A stretch of 24,570 nucleotides of DNA from Rubrimonas sp036770645 (GTDB lineage: Bacteria; Pseudomonadota; Alphaproteobacteria; Rhodobacterales; Rhodobacteraceae): positions 1 to 24,570 of the forward strand of contig DAIPIU010000041.1 in assembly GCA_036770645.1 (NCBI GenBank), given 5' to 3'. A program made the position numbers and the translations under genes. Under the pieces are notes generated by a model, which was given only the letters and a program-made list of their open reading frames with translations, was not told where the DNA came from and did no database searches. Positions 7,638 to 14,542 of the stretch are shown one piece after another (position 1 is the stretch's first letter; every line of letters begins with the position of its first letter).

Positions 7638-8531
7638 ATGGACAGGATCGGGCAGATGCGCGCCTTCGCCGCCGTGGTCGCCGCGGGCGGCTTCACCGCC
7701 GCCGCGGACCGGACCGGCTCGACGCCCCAGCTCGTCAGCAAATACGTCGCGGCGCTCGAGGACGACCTCGGCGCGCGGCTGCTGAACCGCACCACGCGCC
7801 GCGTCGCGCTGACCGATGCGGGCCGCGCCTACCACGCCCGCTGCGTCGCGCTGCTGGAACAGTTCGACGAGCTGCGCGCCGAGATGCGCGAGGAGCGCAC
7901 GCGCCCGCGCGGCCTGCTGACCGTCGCCGCGCCCGTCACCTATGGCGAATTGCACCTGGTCCCCGCGCTGCACGATTTCGCCCGGGCATGGCCCGAGCTG
8001 TCGGTCGACCTGCGCCTGACCGACCGCTTCGTGGATCTGATCGAGGAGGGGGTGGACATGGCCGTGCGCATCGGTCGGCTGGACGACAGCGCCCTCATCG
8101 CGCGCCGCCTGTCCGAGGCCCCGATCCTGTGCGTGGCCGCCCCATCCTATCTGGCAGCCGCGCCGCCGCTCCAGGCCCCGGCCGATCTGGCGCGGCACGC
8201 CTGCATCGTGGACGCCAACCTCCGCGCGCCCGAGGCCTGGCCCTTCACGGTCGACGGCGCGGCGGCGACGGTGCGCGTCGCGGGCCGTTTCCGCGTCAAC
8301 AGCGCCGCGGCCGTGCGCGCGCTCGCGCTGGCCGGGGCCGGCGTCGCGCTGTGCCCGGCCTATGTCGCGGGGCCGGACGTCGCGGCGGGGCGGCTGACGG
8401 CGCTGTTCGGCGGCGCGGCCCTGACGCTGCCCGTGCACGCGGTCTATCCCGCCGGCCGGCACCTGTCGGCCCGGGTGGGGGCCTGCCTCGACTTCCTCGC
8501 GGGGCGCGCCCGCGCCGGGTCGCTCGGATAA
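7638..8531 (+). CDS. LysR-family transcriptional regulator
   Basis: 297 residues. The N-terminal winged helix-turn-helix (3-62) has the family pattern MRAFAAVVAAGGFTAAADRTGSTPQLVSKYVAALEDDLGARLLNRTTRRVALTDAG, followed by the linker helix to about residue 90 and the periplasmic-binding-like effector domain. The C-terminal part resembles the CrgA/YafC type (VDMAVRIGRLDDSALIARRL, then GVALCPAYV). It is divergent from doxX and the hydroquinone reductase, its most likely targets. Family knowledge suggests an effector such as a quinone or electrophile, but the ligand cannot be read from sequence. The stop (TAA 8529-8531) is followed within 3 bases by the first TetR-type palindrome of the next operon. 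Confidence 0.92.
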   Translation: MDRIGQMRAFAAVVAAGGFTAAADRTGSTPQLVSKYVAALEDDLGARLLNRTTRRVALTDAGRAYHARCVALLEQFDELRAEMREERTRPRGLLTVAAPVTYGELHLVPALHDFARAWPELSVDLRLTDRFVDLIEEGVDMAVRIGRLDDSALIARRLSEAPILCVAAPSYLAAAPPLQAPADLARHACIVDANLRAPEAWPFTVDGAAATVRVAGRFRVNSAAAVRALALAGAGVALCPAYVAGPDVAAGRLTALFGGAALTLPVHAVYPAGRHLSARVGACLDFLAGRARAGSLG

Positions 8532-8533
8532 AC

Positions 8534-8547
8534 CGAACGGTCGTTCG
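8534..8547. promoter_or_regulatory. TetR-type operator 1, palindrome CGAACG-GT-CGTTCG
   Basis: Perfect 6+6 inverted repeat with a 2-base centre, 3 bases after the LysR stop. With its left flank it reads ACCGAACG, the same half-site as the second palindrome at 8624-8637. The centres of the two sites are 90 bp apart. A TetR/AcrR gene is last in the operon that follows, so self-regulation is the simplest reading. Confidence 0.6.
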
Positions 8548-8561
8548 TCACGCTTTCGTGA
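8548..8561. repeat. Inverted repeat TCACG-CTTT-CGTGA abutting operator 1
   Basis: Perfect 5+5 inverted repeat with a 4-base loop that begins on the base after operator 1. It could be a short stem-loop ending the LysR transcript or a second protein site. There is no T-run after it, so intrinsic termination is doubtful. Confidence 0.35.
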
Positions 8562-8611
8562 TCGCCGGTCGCCCCCCTTGCGCCGCGCGGGGGGCATCCG
8601 CATTTCAGCCG

Positions 8612-8623
8612 CGTTTGGAAACG
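8612..8623. repeat. Inverted repeat CGTTT-GG-AAACG abutting operator 2
   Basis: Perfect 5+5 inverted repeat with a 2-base centre, ending on the base before operator 2. It contains the candidate -35 hexamer TTGGAA (8615-8620), so a protein bound here would also touch the promoter. Confidence 0.35.
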
Positions 8624-8642
8624 ACCGAACGTTCGGTATAGA
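8615..8642 (+). promoter_or_regulatory. Candidate promoter of the AhpD-like operon
   Basis: TTGGAA (8615-8620), a 16-base spacer and TATAGA (8637-8642) match a sigma-70 type promoter. Operator 2 fills most of the spacer, a classic repressor position. Transcription would start near 8649, only about 5 bases before the ATG at 8654, so the mRNA would be nearly leaderless and the GAGGAAG at 8641-8647 would not be transcribed. If instead GAGGAAG is the ribosome site, the true promoter lies further upstream. Confidence 0.4.
8624..8637. promoter_or_regulatory. TetR-type operator 2, perfect 14-bp palindrome ACCGAACGTTCGGT
   Basis: Perfect 7+7 palindrome without spacer, 17-30 bases before the AhpD-like start. 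It shares the ACCGAACG half-site with operator 1 but its arms overlap by four bases more, so one protein would have to bind the two with different spacing. Confidence 0.65.
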
Positions 8643-8653
8643 GGAAGACCCCG

Positions 8654-9202
8654 ATGTCCCGCATCCCCACCCCGGCCACGATCGACGCCGCGCCCGAGGC
8701 CGCCCGCCCGCTGCTCGAGGCGGTGAAGAGGCAGCTCGGCAGCGCGCCCAACCTGTTCCGCATCGTGTCCAACAGCCCGGCCGCGCTCGAGGGCTATCTC
8801 GGGCTCAACGGCGCGCTGGCGAAGGGCGCGCTCGACGCCCGCACCCGCGAGCGCATCGCGCTGGCGGTGGCCGAGATCAACGGCTGCGACTACTGCCTCT
8901 CGGCCCACAGCTATCTCGCCGCCAAGATCGCGAAGCTCGACGCGGCGGAGATCGCGGCCAACCGCGAGGGCCGCTCGCACGACCTGAAGGCCGACGCGGC
9001 GGTGAAGTTCGCCGCACGGGTGGCGCGCGAGCGCGGCCATGTCGCGGAGGCCGAAGTGGCCGCGCTGAAGGCCGCCGGCTACAACGACGCGCAGGTGGTC
9101 GAGATCGTCGCCCATGTCGCGCTGAACACGCTGACCAACTACCTCAACGAAGTCCTCGGCACCGAGATCGACTTCCCCGTCGTCCGCCGCGCCGCCGCCT
9201 GA
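8654..9202 (+). CDS. AhpD-like / carboxymuconolactone decarboxylase family peroxidase
   Basis: 182 residues, all-alpha CMD fold. The active site motif E74-x-N-x-C78-D-Y-C81-x3-H85 is complete: the two cysteines form the redox disulfide and the glutamate and histidine make up the proton relay of AhpD-type alkylhydroperoxidases. The N-terminal PLLEAVKRQLGSAPNLFRIVSNSPAALEGYL is typical of the peroxidase-related subfamily. The likely role is reduction of organic peroxides or a related thiol-redox reaction in the cytoplasm; the electron donor is unknown. It is first in a run with DUF1348, PPOX-like and TetR genes, behind two TetR-type palindromes. The stop is followed by a strong hairpin (9225-9255). 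Confidence 0.9.
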   Translation: MSRIPTPATIDAAPEAARPLLEAVKRQLGSAPNLFRIVSNSPAALEGYLGLNGALAKGALDARTRERIALAVAEINGCDYCLSAHSYLAAKIAKLDAAEIAANREGRSHDLKADAAVKFAARVARERGHVAEAEVAALKAAGYNDAQVVEIVAHVALNTLTNYLNEVLGTEIDFPVVRRAAA

Positions 9203-9224
9203 CGCGTCGCGCCCCGCGGCCCGC

Positions 9225-9255
9225 GGCGCGCGACCCCGCGAAGGGGCCGCGCGCC
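9225..9255 (+). terminator. Strong GC hairpin after the AhpD-like gene, possible attenuator
   Basis: GGCGCGCG (9225-9232) pairs with CGCGCGCC (9248-9255) and CCCC (9234-9237) pairs with GGGG (9243-9246) around the 5-base loop GCGAA, giving 12 pairs and one A/C mismatch. It lies 22 bases past the AhpD-like stop within a 184-bp gap that holds no gene. No T-run follows, so it may only partly terminate transcription or may protect the upstream mRNA end. Confidence 0.4.
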
Positions 9256-9386
9256 GCGCCTTGCCGCCGGGCCGCGCCGCGGCGACCCTTCCCGGCGCCG
9301 CCGCCCGCTGCGGGCGATGGCCCCGAACCGCCCCGCCGCGCGGGATCGCGCGGCGACCGCCTGAACCCCGCCGAACGGAGCCGACC

Positions 9387-9866
9387 ATGACCCAGCCCGA
9401 GCCGCCGAGACCGCCCCTGCCGCCCTTCGACGCCGCGACCGCCGCGCAGAAGGTGCGCGCCGCCGAGGACGCCTGGAACAGCCGCGACCCCGCCCGGGTG
9501 GCGCTCGCCTACACGCCCGGCAGCCGCTGGCGCAACCGCGCCGAATTCCCGGTCGGCCGCGACGCCATCCGCGCCTTCCTCGCGCGCAAATGGACCCGCG
9601 AGCTCGACTATCGCCTCATCAAGGAGCTGTGGCTGCACGGCCCCGACCGCATCGCCGTCCGCTTCGCCTATGAATGGCGCGACGACGCCGGCAACTGGTT
9701 CCGCAGCCACGGCAACGAGAACTGGCGCTTCGACGCGGGCGGCTACATGGCCGAGCGCCACGCCAGCATCAACGACCAGCCCATCACTGATGCCGACCGC
9801 CTGTTCCGCTGGCCGCTCGGGCCGCGCCCGGCCGACCACCCCGGCCTGACCGCGCTGGGGCTGTGA
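9387..9866 (+). CDS. DUF1348 family protein (NTF2/SnoaL-like fold)
   Basis: 159 residues. The chain AAEDAWNSRDPARVALAYTPGSRWRNRAEFPVGRDAIRAFLARKW, then RIAVRFAYEWRDDAGNWFRSHGNENWRFD and MAERHASIND, is characteristic of DUF1348, a cone-shaped alpha+beta fold related to ketosteroid isomerase. No catalytic activity is established for the family. ATG 9387 follows CGGAG (9376-9380). The stop shares bases with the next start (TGATG, 9864-9868), so it is translated together with the flavoprotein gene; a 184-bp gap with a hairpin separates it from the AhpD-like gene. Confidence 0.87.
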   Translation: MTQPEPPRPPLPPFDAATAAQKVRAAEDAWNSRDPARVALAYTPGSRWRNRAEFPVGRDAIRAFLARKWTRELDYRLIKELWLHGPDRIAVRFAYEWRDDAGNWFRSHGNENWRFDAGGYMAERHASINDQPITDADRLFRWPLGPRPADHPGLTALGL

Positions 9867-10807
9867 TGGCCGGCGCGGGCGACGGCGTCTGGCATGCGGG
9901 CGAGATCGCCCTCCAGACGCAGGCCGGCGTCGCGGACCGGATGGCCGAACTCGGCCCCCGCGCGATCCGCGACCGCATGCCGGACCAGCATCGCGACTTC
10001 TTCGCGACGCTGCCATTCCTTGTCCTCGGCGCCGTGGATGCGGGCGGCGACCCCTGGGCGACGGTGCTGACCGGCCCCCCGGGCTTCGTCGTCTCGCCCG
10101 ACGCGCGGACCCTGCGCATCGCGGCCCGCCCCGCGGCCGTGGACCCGGCCGGAACGGACCTCGCGCCAGGCGCGGCGGTGGGCCTGCTGGGGATCGAGCC
10201 CGCCACGCGGCGGCGCAACCGGCTGAACGGCACGATCGCCGCGCGCGATGCCGGCGGCATGACGGTGGCCGTGGCGCAGAGCTTCGGCAACTGCCCGCAA
10301 TACATCGCCGGGCGGCCGGTCGCGTCCGTCGCCCGGGCGGCCGGGCCGGTCGAGGCGCTGGACGGCCTCGACGCCGCGGCGCGCGCGCTGATCTCGGCGG
10401 CCGACCTGCTGTTCGTCGCCAGCCACGCCGACACGCCGGCCGGCCGGCAGGTCGACGTCTCGCATCGCGGCGGCATGCCCGGCTTCGTGCGGATCGATGC
10501 GGACGGGACGCTGACCATCCCCGACTTCCCGGGCAACCGCTTCTTCAACACGCTCGGCAACATCCTGCTGTCGGGGCGCGCGGGCCTCGCCTTCCTCGAT
10601 CCCGACAGCGGCGACCTGCTGCAGATCGCCGGCGAGGCGGGGATCGTGGCGGACCCGGCCGCGGCCGCGGCCGTCGCGGGCGCGGAGCGGTTGTGGCGGC
10701 TGCGGCCCCGGCGCATCCTGCGCCGTCGCGGCGCGGTGGCGCTGCGGCTGGGGCCGGGGGAGCCGGCGCGGGGCGTCCCCGGGACCGGCGCACGGCCGGG
10801 GCCATGA
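9866..10807 (+). CDS. Pyridoxamine 5'-phosphate oxidase-like FMN-binding protein
   Basis: 313 residues. MPDQHRDFFATLPFLVLGAVDAGGDPWATVLTGPPGFVVSPDARTLRI is the start of the split-barrel flavin domain, and GLLGIEPATRRRNRLNGTI is the conserved RNR-x-NG strand of this long PPOX subgroup. The second half (LLFVASHADTPAGRQVDVSHRGGMPGFVRI, then FPGNRFFNTLGNIL) repeats the fold. The family includes FMN- or F420-dependent oxidoreductases and haem-binding members; here reduction of some small electrophile or peroxide seems plausible but is not shown. It overlaps DUF1348 (TGATG) and the TetR gene (ATGA, 10804-10807). Confidence 0.83.
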   Translation: MAGAGDGVWHAGEIALQTQAGVADRMAELGPRAIRDRMPDQHRDFFATLPFLVLGAVDAGGDPWATVLTGPPGFVVSPDARTLRIAARPAAVDPAGTDLAPGAAVGLLGIEPATRRRNRLNGTIAARDAGGMTVAVAQSFGNCPQYIAGRPVASVARAAGPVEALDGLDAAARALISAADLLFVASHADTPAGRQVDVSHRGGMPGFVRIDADGTLTIPDFPGNRFFNTLGNILLSGRAGLAFLDPDSGDLLQIAGEAGIVADPAAAAAVAGAERLWRLRPRRILRRRGAVALRLGPGEPARGVPGTGARPGP

Positions 10808-11433
10808 ACCCGCGCGGCAGCGATGAGGGCGCGTTCGCGATGACGGCCACCGCACCCCCGGCCCGGCCCGACGACCGCAGCGGGCCGCTGACGCGCGACG
10901 CCATCGTCGCGCTGCTGATCGGCCTGTTCCGCCGCGGCGGCTTCGAGGGCGTCAGCATGGCCGATGTCGCGAAGGCGACCGGGATCGGCAAGTCCTCGCT
11001 CTATCATCACTTCCCCGGCGGCAAGGAGGAGATGGCGGCGGCCGTGATCGCCGCGGTCGGCGCCTGGGTGCAGGACAGGCTCGTCGCGCCTCTCGACGCG
11101 CCGGGCGCGCGGGCCGAACGGGTGGACGCGATGCTGGCGAGCGTGGCGGCGCTCTACGAAGGCGGGGCCAGGCCCTGCGTGATCGCCAGCATGCTGGTGG
11201 GGGCCGAGGCCGGGCCGGTTCTGCCGGCGCTTCGCGCCGCGCTGTCGGCTTGGATCGGGGCGCTGCAGCGCGCGCTCGAGGCGACGGGCGCGCCGCCGGA
11301 GCCCGCCCGCGCCGCGGCCCTCGACGCGGTGGCGCGCATCCAGGGGGCCCTGCTGTTGTGCCGCGCGCTCGACGACCGGGCGCCGTTCGCGGCCGCGCTG
11401 GCGGCGGCGCGGCGCGACCTCCTCGCGACCTGA
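10804..11433 (+). CDS. TetR/AcrR-family regulator, LmrA/YxaF-like
   Basis: 209 residues from ATG 10804, which overlaps the PPOX-like stop; an in-frame ATG at 10840 would give 197. The DNA-binding domain reads LTRDAIVALLIGLFRRGGFEGVSMADVAKATGIGKSSLYHHFPGGKEEMAAAVI; the YHHFPGGKEE end of the recognition helix is typical of the LmrA/YxaF branch. The C-terminal ligand domain is divergent, as usual. It is last in the operon behind the palindromes at 8534-8547 and 8624-8637, so it probably represses its own operon until a ligand, perhaps an oxidant or a lipophilic compound, releases it. Confidence 0.9.
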   Translation: MNPRGSDEGAFAMTATAPPARPDDRSGPLTRDAIVALLIGLFRRGGFEGVSMADVAKATGIGKSSLYHHFPGGKEEMAAAVIAAVGAWVQDRLVAPLDAPGARAERVDAMLASVAALYEGGARPCVIASMLVGAEAGPVLPALRAALSAWIGALQRALEATGAPPEPARAAALDAVARIQGALLLCRALDDRAPFAAALAAARRDLLAT

Positions 11434-11578
11434 GCCCGGGCGGCGGCCGCGCGGTCCGGGCGCGGGCGCCATCCGCGGCCCGGGCGCGCGCCGGTCGGGC
11501 GCCGCCCCTTGACCCGCCGCGCGGGGCGTGGTGCGCTCGGATTGCGGCTGCGTCGCCGTCGGGGGTTCGGGGCTTGCG

Positions 11579-12535
11579 ATGCGGGACGGCGCGCTGCGGG
11601 CGATGGTCACGGGCGCGGTCCTGTGGTCGGGCGTGGCGCTGGCCGACGCCGCGCAGGATCGCATCCATGCCGAGATGGTCGAGGCGCTGAAGGCCTATGC
11701 GGTGGCCAAGATGGGCCTCCATGAGGAGGGCTTCGCCGCCTGGATGGCGCTGGCCGAAAAGGGCAACGCGCAGGGGATCCTGAACGTCGCCGCCATGCTG
11801 ATGGAGGGGCGGGGCACGGCGCGCGACCCGGCGGCTGCGGTCGACTGGCTGCGCCGCGGCGCGATGCAGGGCGATCCGCTGTCGCTGCACGGCCTTGCGC
11901 AGGCCCATCGCGACGGTGCCGGCGTCGCGGCCGATCCGGCCGAGGCCGACCGCCTGCTGCGCCTCGCGGCCGAGGCCGGGGCGGTGGCGGCCCAGCGCGA
12001 GCACGGGCTGACGCTGGCCGCCGCGGGCGATGCGGCCGGGGCGGCGCGCTGGCTGCGGCGCGCGGCGGACGGGGGCGACCCGGAGGCGCGCGCGGCGCTC
12101 GCCGCCATGCCGGGGGCCGCGCCGGCCGGGGATCTCGACCCGCGCGACCGGCGGCGCATCGCGGAGCTTCTGGCCGAGCTCGACGCCGCCGCGAACGCCC
12201 GCGACGCGCAGGCGCTGGTCGCCCCCATCGGCCCCGACGCGCCCATCCTCGTGCGCCTGCCGGGCGACGCCGCGGCGCGCGCCTACGACCGCGCCGCCTA
12301 TGAGGCCCTCTGGGCCGAGACCTTCGCCGCCGCGGACCGCTACCGCTTCATCCGCGCCTTCCACGACGCGGTCGCCATGCCCGGCGGCGCGGTGGTGACC
12401 AGCAGCATCCGCGAGACGCTGGGCCGCGCCGGCGAGCCGCGCCTGCTGAGCGTGACCGAGCGGCTGGAGATCGCCCTCGACGGGCCCGCGCCGGCGATCC
12501 GGGCCGTGGCGCTCGACGCGACCGCCGACGACTGA
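11579..12535 (+). CDS. Secreted Sel1-repeat protein with NTF2-like C-terminal region
   Basis: 318 residues. MRDGALRAMVTGAVLWSGVALA then DA is a signal peptide, so ATG 11579 is preferred over the in-frame GTG at 11528, which would bury the signal. Three Sel1-type helical repeats follow at about 62-97 (GNAQGILNVAAMLMEGRG, DPAAAVDWLRRGA), 98-134 and 135-165; such repeats serve as protein-binding scaffolds. Residues about 180-318 (ELLAELDAAANARDAQALV, then YRFIRAFHDAVAMPGGAVVTSS) look like an NTF2/SnoaL-type fold, which is an unusual partner. The role is unknown, probably periplasmic. It ends 5 bases before the EamA transporter. Confidence 0.77.
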   Translation: MRDGALRAMVTGAVLWSGVALADAAQDRIHAEMVEALKAYAVAKMGLHEEGFAAWMALAEKGNAQGILNVAAMLMEGRGTARDPAAAVDWLRRGAMQGDPLSLHGLAQAHRDGAGVAADPAEADRLLRLAAEAGAVAAQREHGLTLAAAGDAAGAARWLRRAADGGDPEARAALAAMPGAAPAGDLDPRDRRRIAELLAELDAAANARDAQALVAPIGPDAPILVRLPGDAAARAYDRAAYEALWAETFAAADRYRFIRAFHDAVAMPGGAVVTSSIRETLGRAGEPRLLSVTERLEIALDGPAPAIRAVALDATADD

Positions 12536-12540
12536 CGCCC

Positions 12541-13491
12541 ATGGCCGTCGCCGTCGAACCGCCGCGGCCGGCCGCGTCGCGGCCCGCCCCGTCCCGTCCG
12601 GCCCCGTCTCGTCCGGCCGCGTCCCGGCTGGCAGCCTGGGCCGTGCTCGGGGCGGTGGGCCTCGGGTGGGGATCGAGCCAGATCCTGTCCAAGATCGCCG
12701 TGTCCAGCGGCCACCCCTCGGTGGCGCTGGCCTTCTGGCAGGCGAGCATCGGCGTCCTGCTGTTCCTGCCGCTGCTGGTCCTCGGCGGGCGCGGGCTGCC
12801 GCTGTCGCGCGGCCACCTCGTGTTCTACGCCGTCTGCGGGCTCACCGGCACGGCGCTGCCGCATGCGGTGTCCTTCCTGACCATCCGCCACCTGCCCGTG
12901 GGCGTGCAGTCGATCGTCTATGCGGCCATCCCCATGGCCACGCTGGCCTTCGCCGCCATCGCGGGGCAGGAGCGGCCGACGCGGCGGCGCGTGGCGGGGC
13001 TCGGGCTGGGGTTCCTCGGCGTCGCGGTGCTGGTGGGGCCGAAGCTGGCGCTGCCCGACCCCTCGGCCGCGCTGTGGTCGCTGGTGCTGCTGATCACGGT
13101 GGCCTCCTACGCCTTCGAGGGCGTCTATGTGGCCGCGCGCCGCCCCGCCGGGCTGTCGCCGCTGCAGGTGATGACGGGCCTCACGCTCGGGGCCTGGCTG
13201 CTGCTGGCCCCGGCGGCGCTGGTCGGCGGCGTCTGGGCCCCGCCGACCGGCTTCGGCCCGCCCGAGGCCGCGCTGGTCGCGGCGGCGGTGCTGCATGTCT
13301 TCGCCTATCTCGGCCTCGTCTGGCTGATCGGCGCGGCGGGGCCGGTGTTCGCCAGCCAGCTCGCCTACATCGTCACCGCGACCGGGGTGCTGTCGGGCGT
13401 GGTGCTGCTGGGCGAGCGCCATTCGCCGGCCGTCTGGGCCGCGCTGGCGCTGATGCTGGCCGGGCTGACGCTGGTGCGCCCCAGGGCGTGA
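12541..13491 (+). CDS. EamA/DMT-family transporter
   Basis: 316 residues with about ten membrane helices in two EamA halves. The first half begins with GAVGLGWGSSQILSKIAV and includes LPVGVQSIVYAAIPMATLAFAAI; the second ends with AGPVFASQLAYIVTATGVLSGVVLLGERHSPAVWAALALMLAGLTLV. Such proteins are inner-membrane exporters of metabolites or amino acids, with specificity that cannot be read from sequence. The first 29 residues form an odd basic, proline-rich tail made of SRPAP/SRPAA repeats that no membrane function needs; the true start could be an internal GTG near 12643. It starts 5 bases after the Sel1 gene and is convergent with the methyltransferase. Confidence 0.87.
   Translation: MAVAVEPPRPAASRPAPSRPAPSRPAASRLAAWAVLGAVGLGWGSSQILSKIAVSSGHPSVALAFWQASIGVLLFLPLLVLGGRGLPLSRGHLVFYAVCGLTGTALPHAVSFLTIRHLPVGVQSIVYAAIPMATLAFAAIAGQERPTRRRVAGLGLGFLGVAVLVGPKLALPDPSAALWSLVLLITVASYAFEGVYVAARRPAGLSPLQVMTGLTLGAWLLLAPAALVGGVWAPPTGFGPPEAALVAAAVLHVFAYLGLVWLIGAAGPVFASQLAYIVTATGVLSGVVLLGERHSPAVWAALALMLAGLTLVRPRA
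12577..12636 (+). repeat. 15-bp tandem repeat (SRPAP) in the EamA N-terminus
   Basis: Three 15-base units (12577-12591, 12592-12606, 12607-12621) and a decayed fourth (12622-12636) encode SRPAP, SRPAP, SRPAA and SRLAA. The middle unit reads TCCCGTCCGGCCCCG. It shares the core CCGtCCGGCC with the 15-bp repeat at 18134-18178. Confidence 0.75.
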
Positions 13492-13536
13492 TGCGGCCGG
13501 ACCGACGGGGCGGCGGCGGGGGCGGGAGCGGCGGCG

Positions 13537-14451
13537 CTATCCCGCCTTCTCGCCCGCCGGCCGCTCGACCGCGCCCAGCGCGTCGGCCAGCCGCGCGGCG
13601 GCCGAGCCCGGGCGCTTCGGCGCCGGCTGTCCCGGCCCCGGCGCCCAGCCGGTCAGGAACACGATCTCGAAACTCGCCTCGACGCGCCCGTCGGCGCGGG
13701 CGAAATGCTGCGCATAAAGCGCCGCGGCGCGCAGCAGCGTCGCGCGGCGGGTGAAGCCGCGGCGCCGCGCGGTCAGCGCGCAGGTCTCGCCCATGGCGCG
13801 CAGGTCGCGCATCAGCGCCAGCGCGTCCGGATAGTCGACCGTCAGCCGCTCGGCGTCCGCGACCGGCATGGCGAAGCCCGCCCGCTGCAGCAGCGCGCCC
13901 GCGTCGCGCAGGTCGGCCATGGGCGCGACCCGCGGGCTCATGCCGCCCTCGATCTCGAGCTCCGCCTCGGCGAGCGCCGCGCGCAGTTCGTGCAGCGTGC
14001 GCCCGCCCAGCATCGCGCCCAGGAACAGCCCGTCGGGCCGCAGCGCGAGCCGGTGCTGCGCCATCGCGCCGACCGGGTCGTTCTCGGCGTGCAGCGCCAG
14101 CCCCGACACGGACAGGTCCAGCGCGCCGGCGCCGAAGGCGAGCGGCCCCGCGGCCACCGCCGCCTCGGTCCCCGGGCAGGCGGCCGCGGCCACGGCGCAC
14201 AGGCCCGGCGAGATGTCGCCCTGCAGCGTGCGCCGCGCGCCGGGACGGCCGGCGATCGCGGCCGCATAGGCCCCGCCCCCGGTCCCGTGCACGCCCGCGA
14301 CCGGGAAGGGGCGGCCCACATCGGCCAGGCGCTCGGCGATCTCGGCCGCGGCGAAGCGGTGCAGGAAATCGGCCCGCCCCCAGCCGCGCGCCGCGCGGTC
14401 CAGCCGCAGGGCGCGCAGCGCGGGGTCGAATAGGCTCGGCGCATCGGTCAT
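13537..14451 (-). CDS. SAM-dependent methyltransferase-like protein, NDUFAF5/BioC type
   Basis: 304 residues, ATG 14451 with AGGAGG at 14461-14466 (complement). The start MTDAPSLFDPALRALRLDRAAR and the layout match the bacterial relatives of mitochondrial NDUFAF5, a complex I assembly factor. The fold is class I methyltransferase-like: VAGVHGTGGGAYAAAIAG stands at the SAM loop, ALDLSVSGLALHAENDP at motif II, and GLFLGAMLGGRTLHELRAAL follows. The motif-I loop is altered from the usual GxGxG, as is common in this group, so activity may be hydroxylation, methylation or only scaffolding. The C-terminus (about 255-304) is long and polar. It is divergent from comF with a 91-bp gap and convergent with the EamA gene. 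Confidence 0.82.
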   Translation of the reverse strand: MTDAPSLFDPALRALRLDRAARGWGRADFLHRFAAAEIAERLADVGRPFPVAGVHGTGGGAYAAAIAGRPGARRTLQGDISPGLCAVAAAACPGTEAAVAAGPLAFGAGALDLSVSGLALHAENDPVGAMAQHRLALRPDGLFLGAMLGGRTLHELRAALAEAELEIEGGMSPRVAPMADLRDAGALLQRAGFAMPVADAERLTVDYPDALALMRDLRAMGETCALTARRRGFTRRATLLRAAALYAQHFARADGRVEASFEIVFLTGWAPGPGQPAPKRPGSAAARLADALGAVERPAGEKAG

Positions 14452-14542
14452 GGTCGGCGGCCTCCTGTCCGCGCCAGACATAGGCGGCCGGGCGCGCCGC
14501 GGCGATGGGCGGGGCGCGGCCGCGCAGGCGAAAGGCGCGGCG

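Noticed and set aside
11508..11535. TTGACC at 11509-11514 as promoter of the Sel1 gene.
   Set aside because: No acceptable -10 element at 16-18 bases; left as unsupported.
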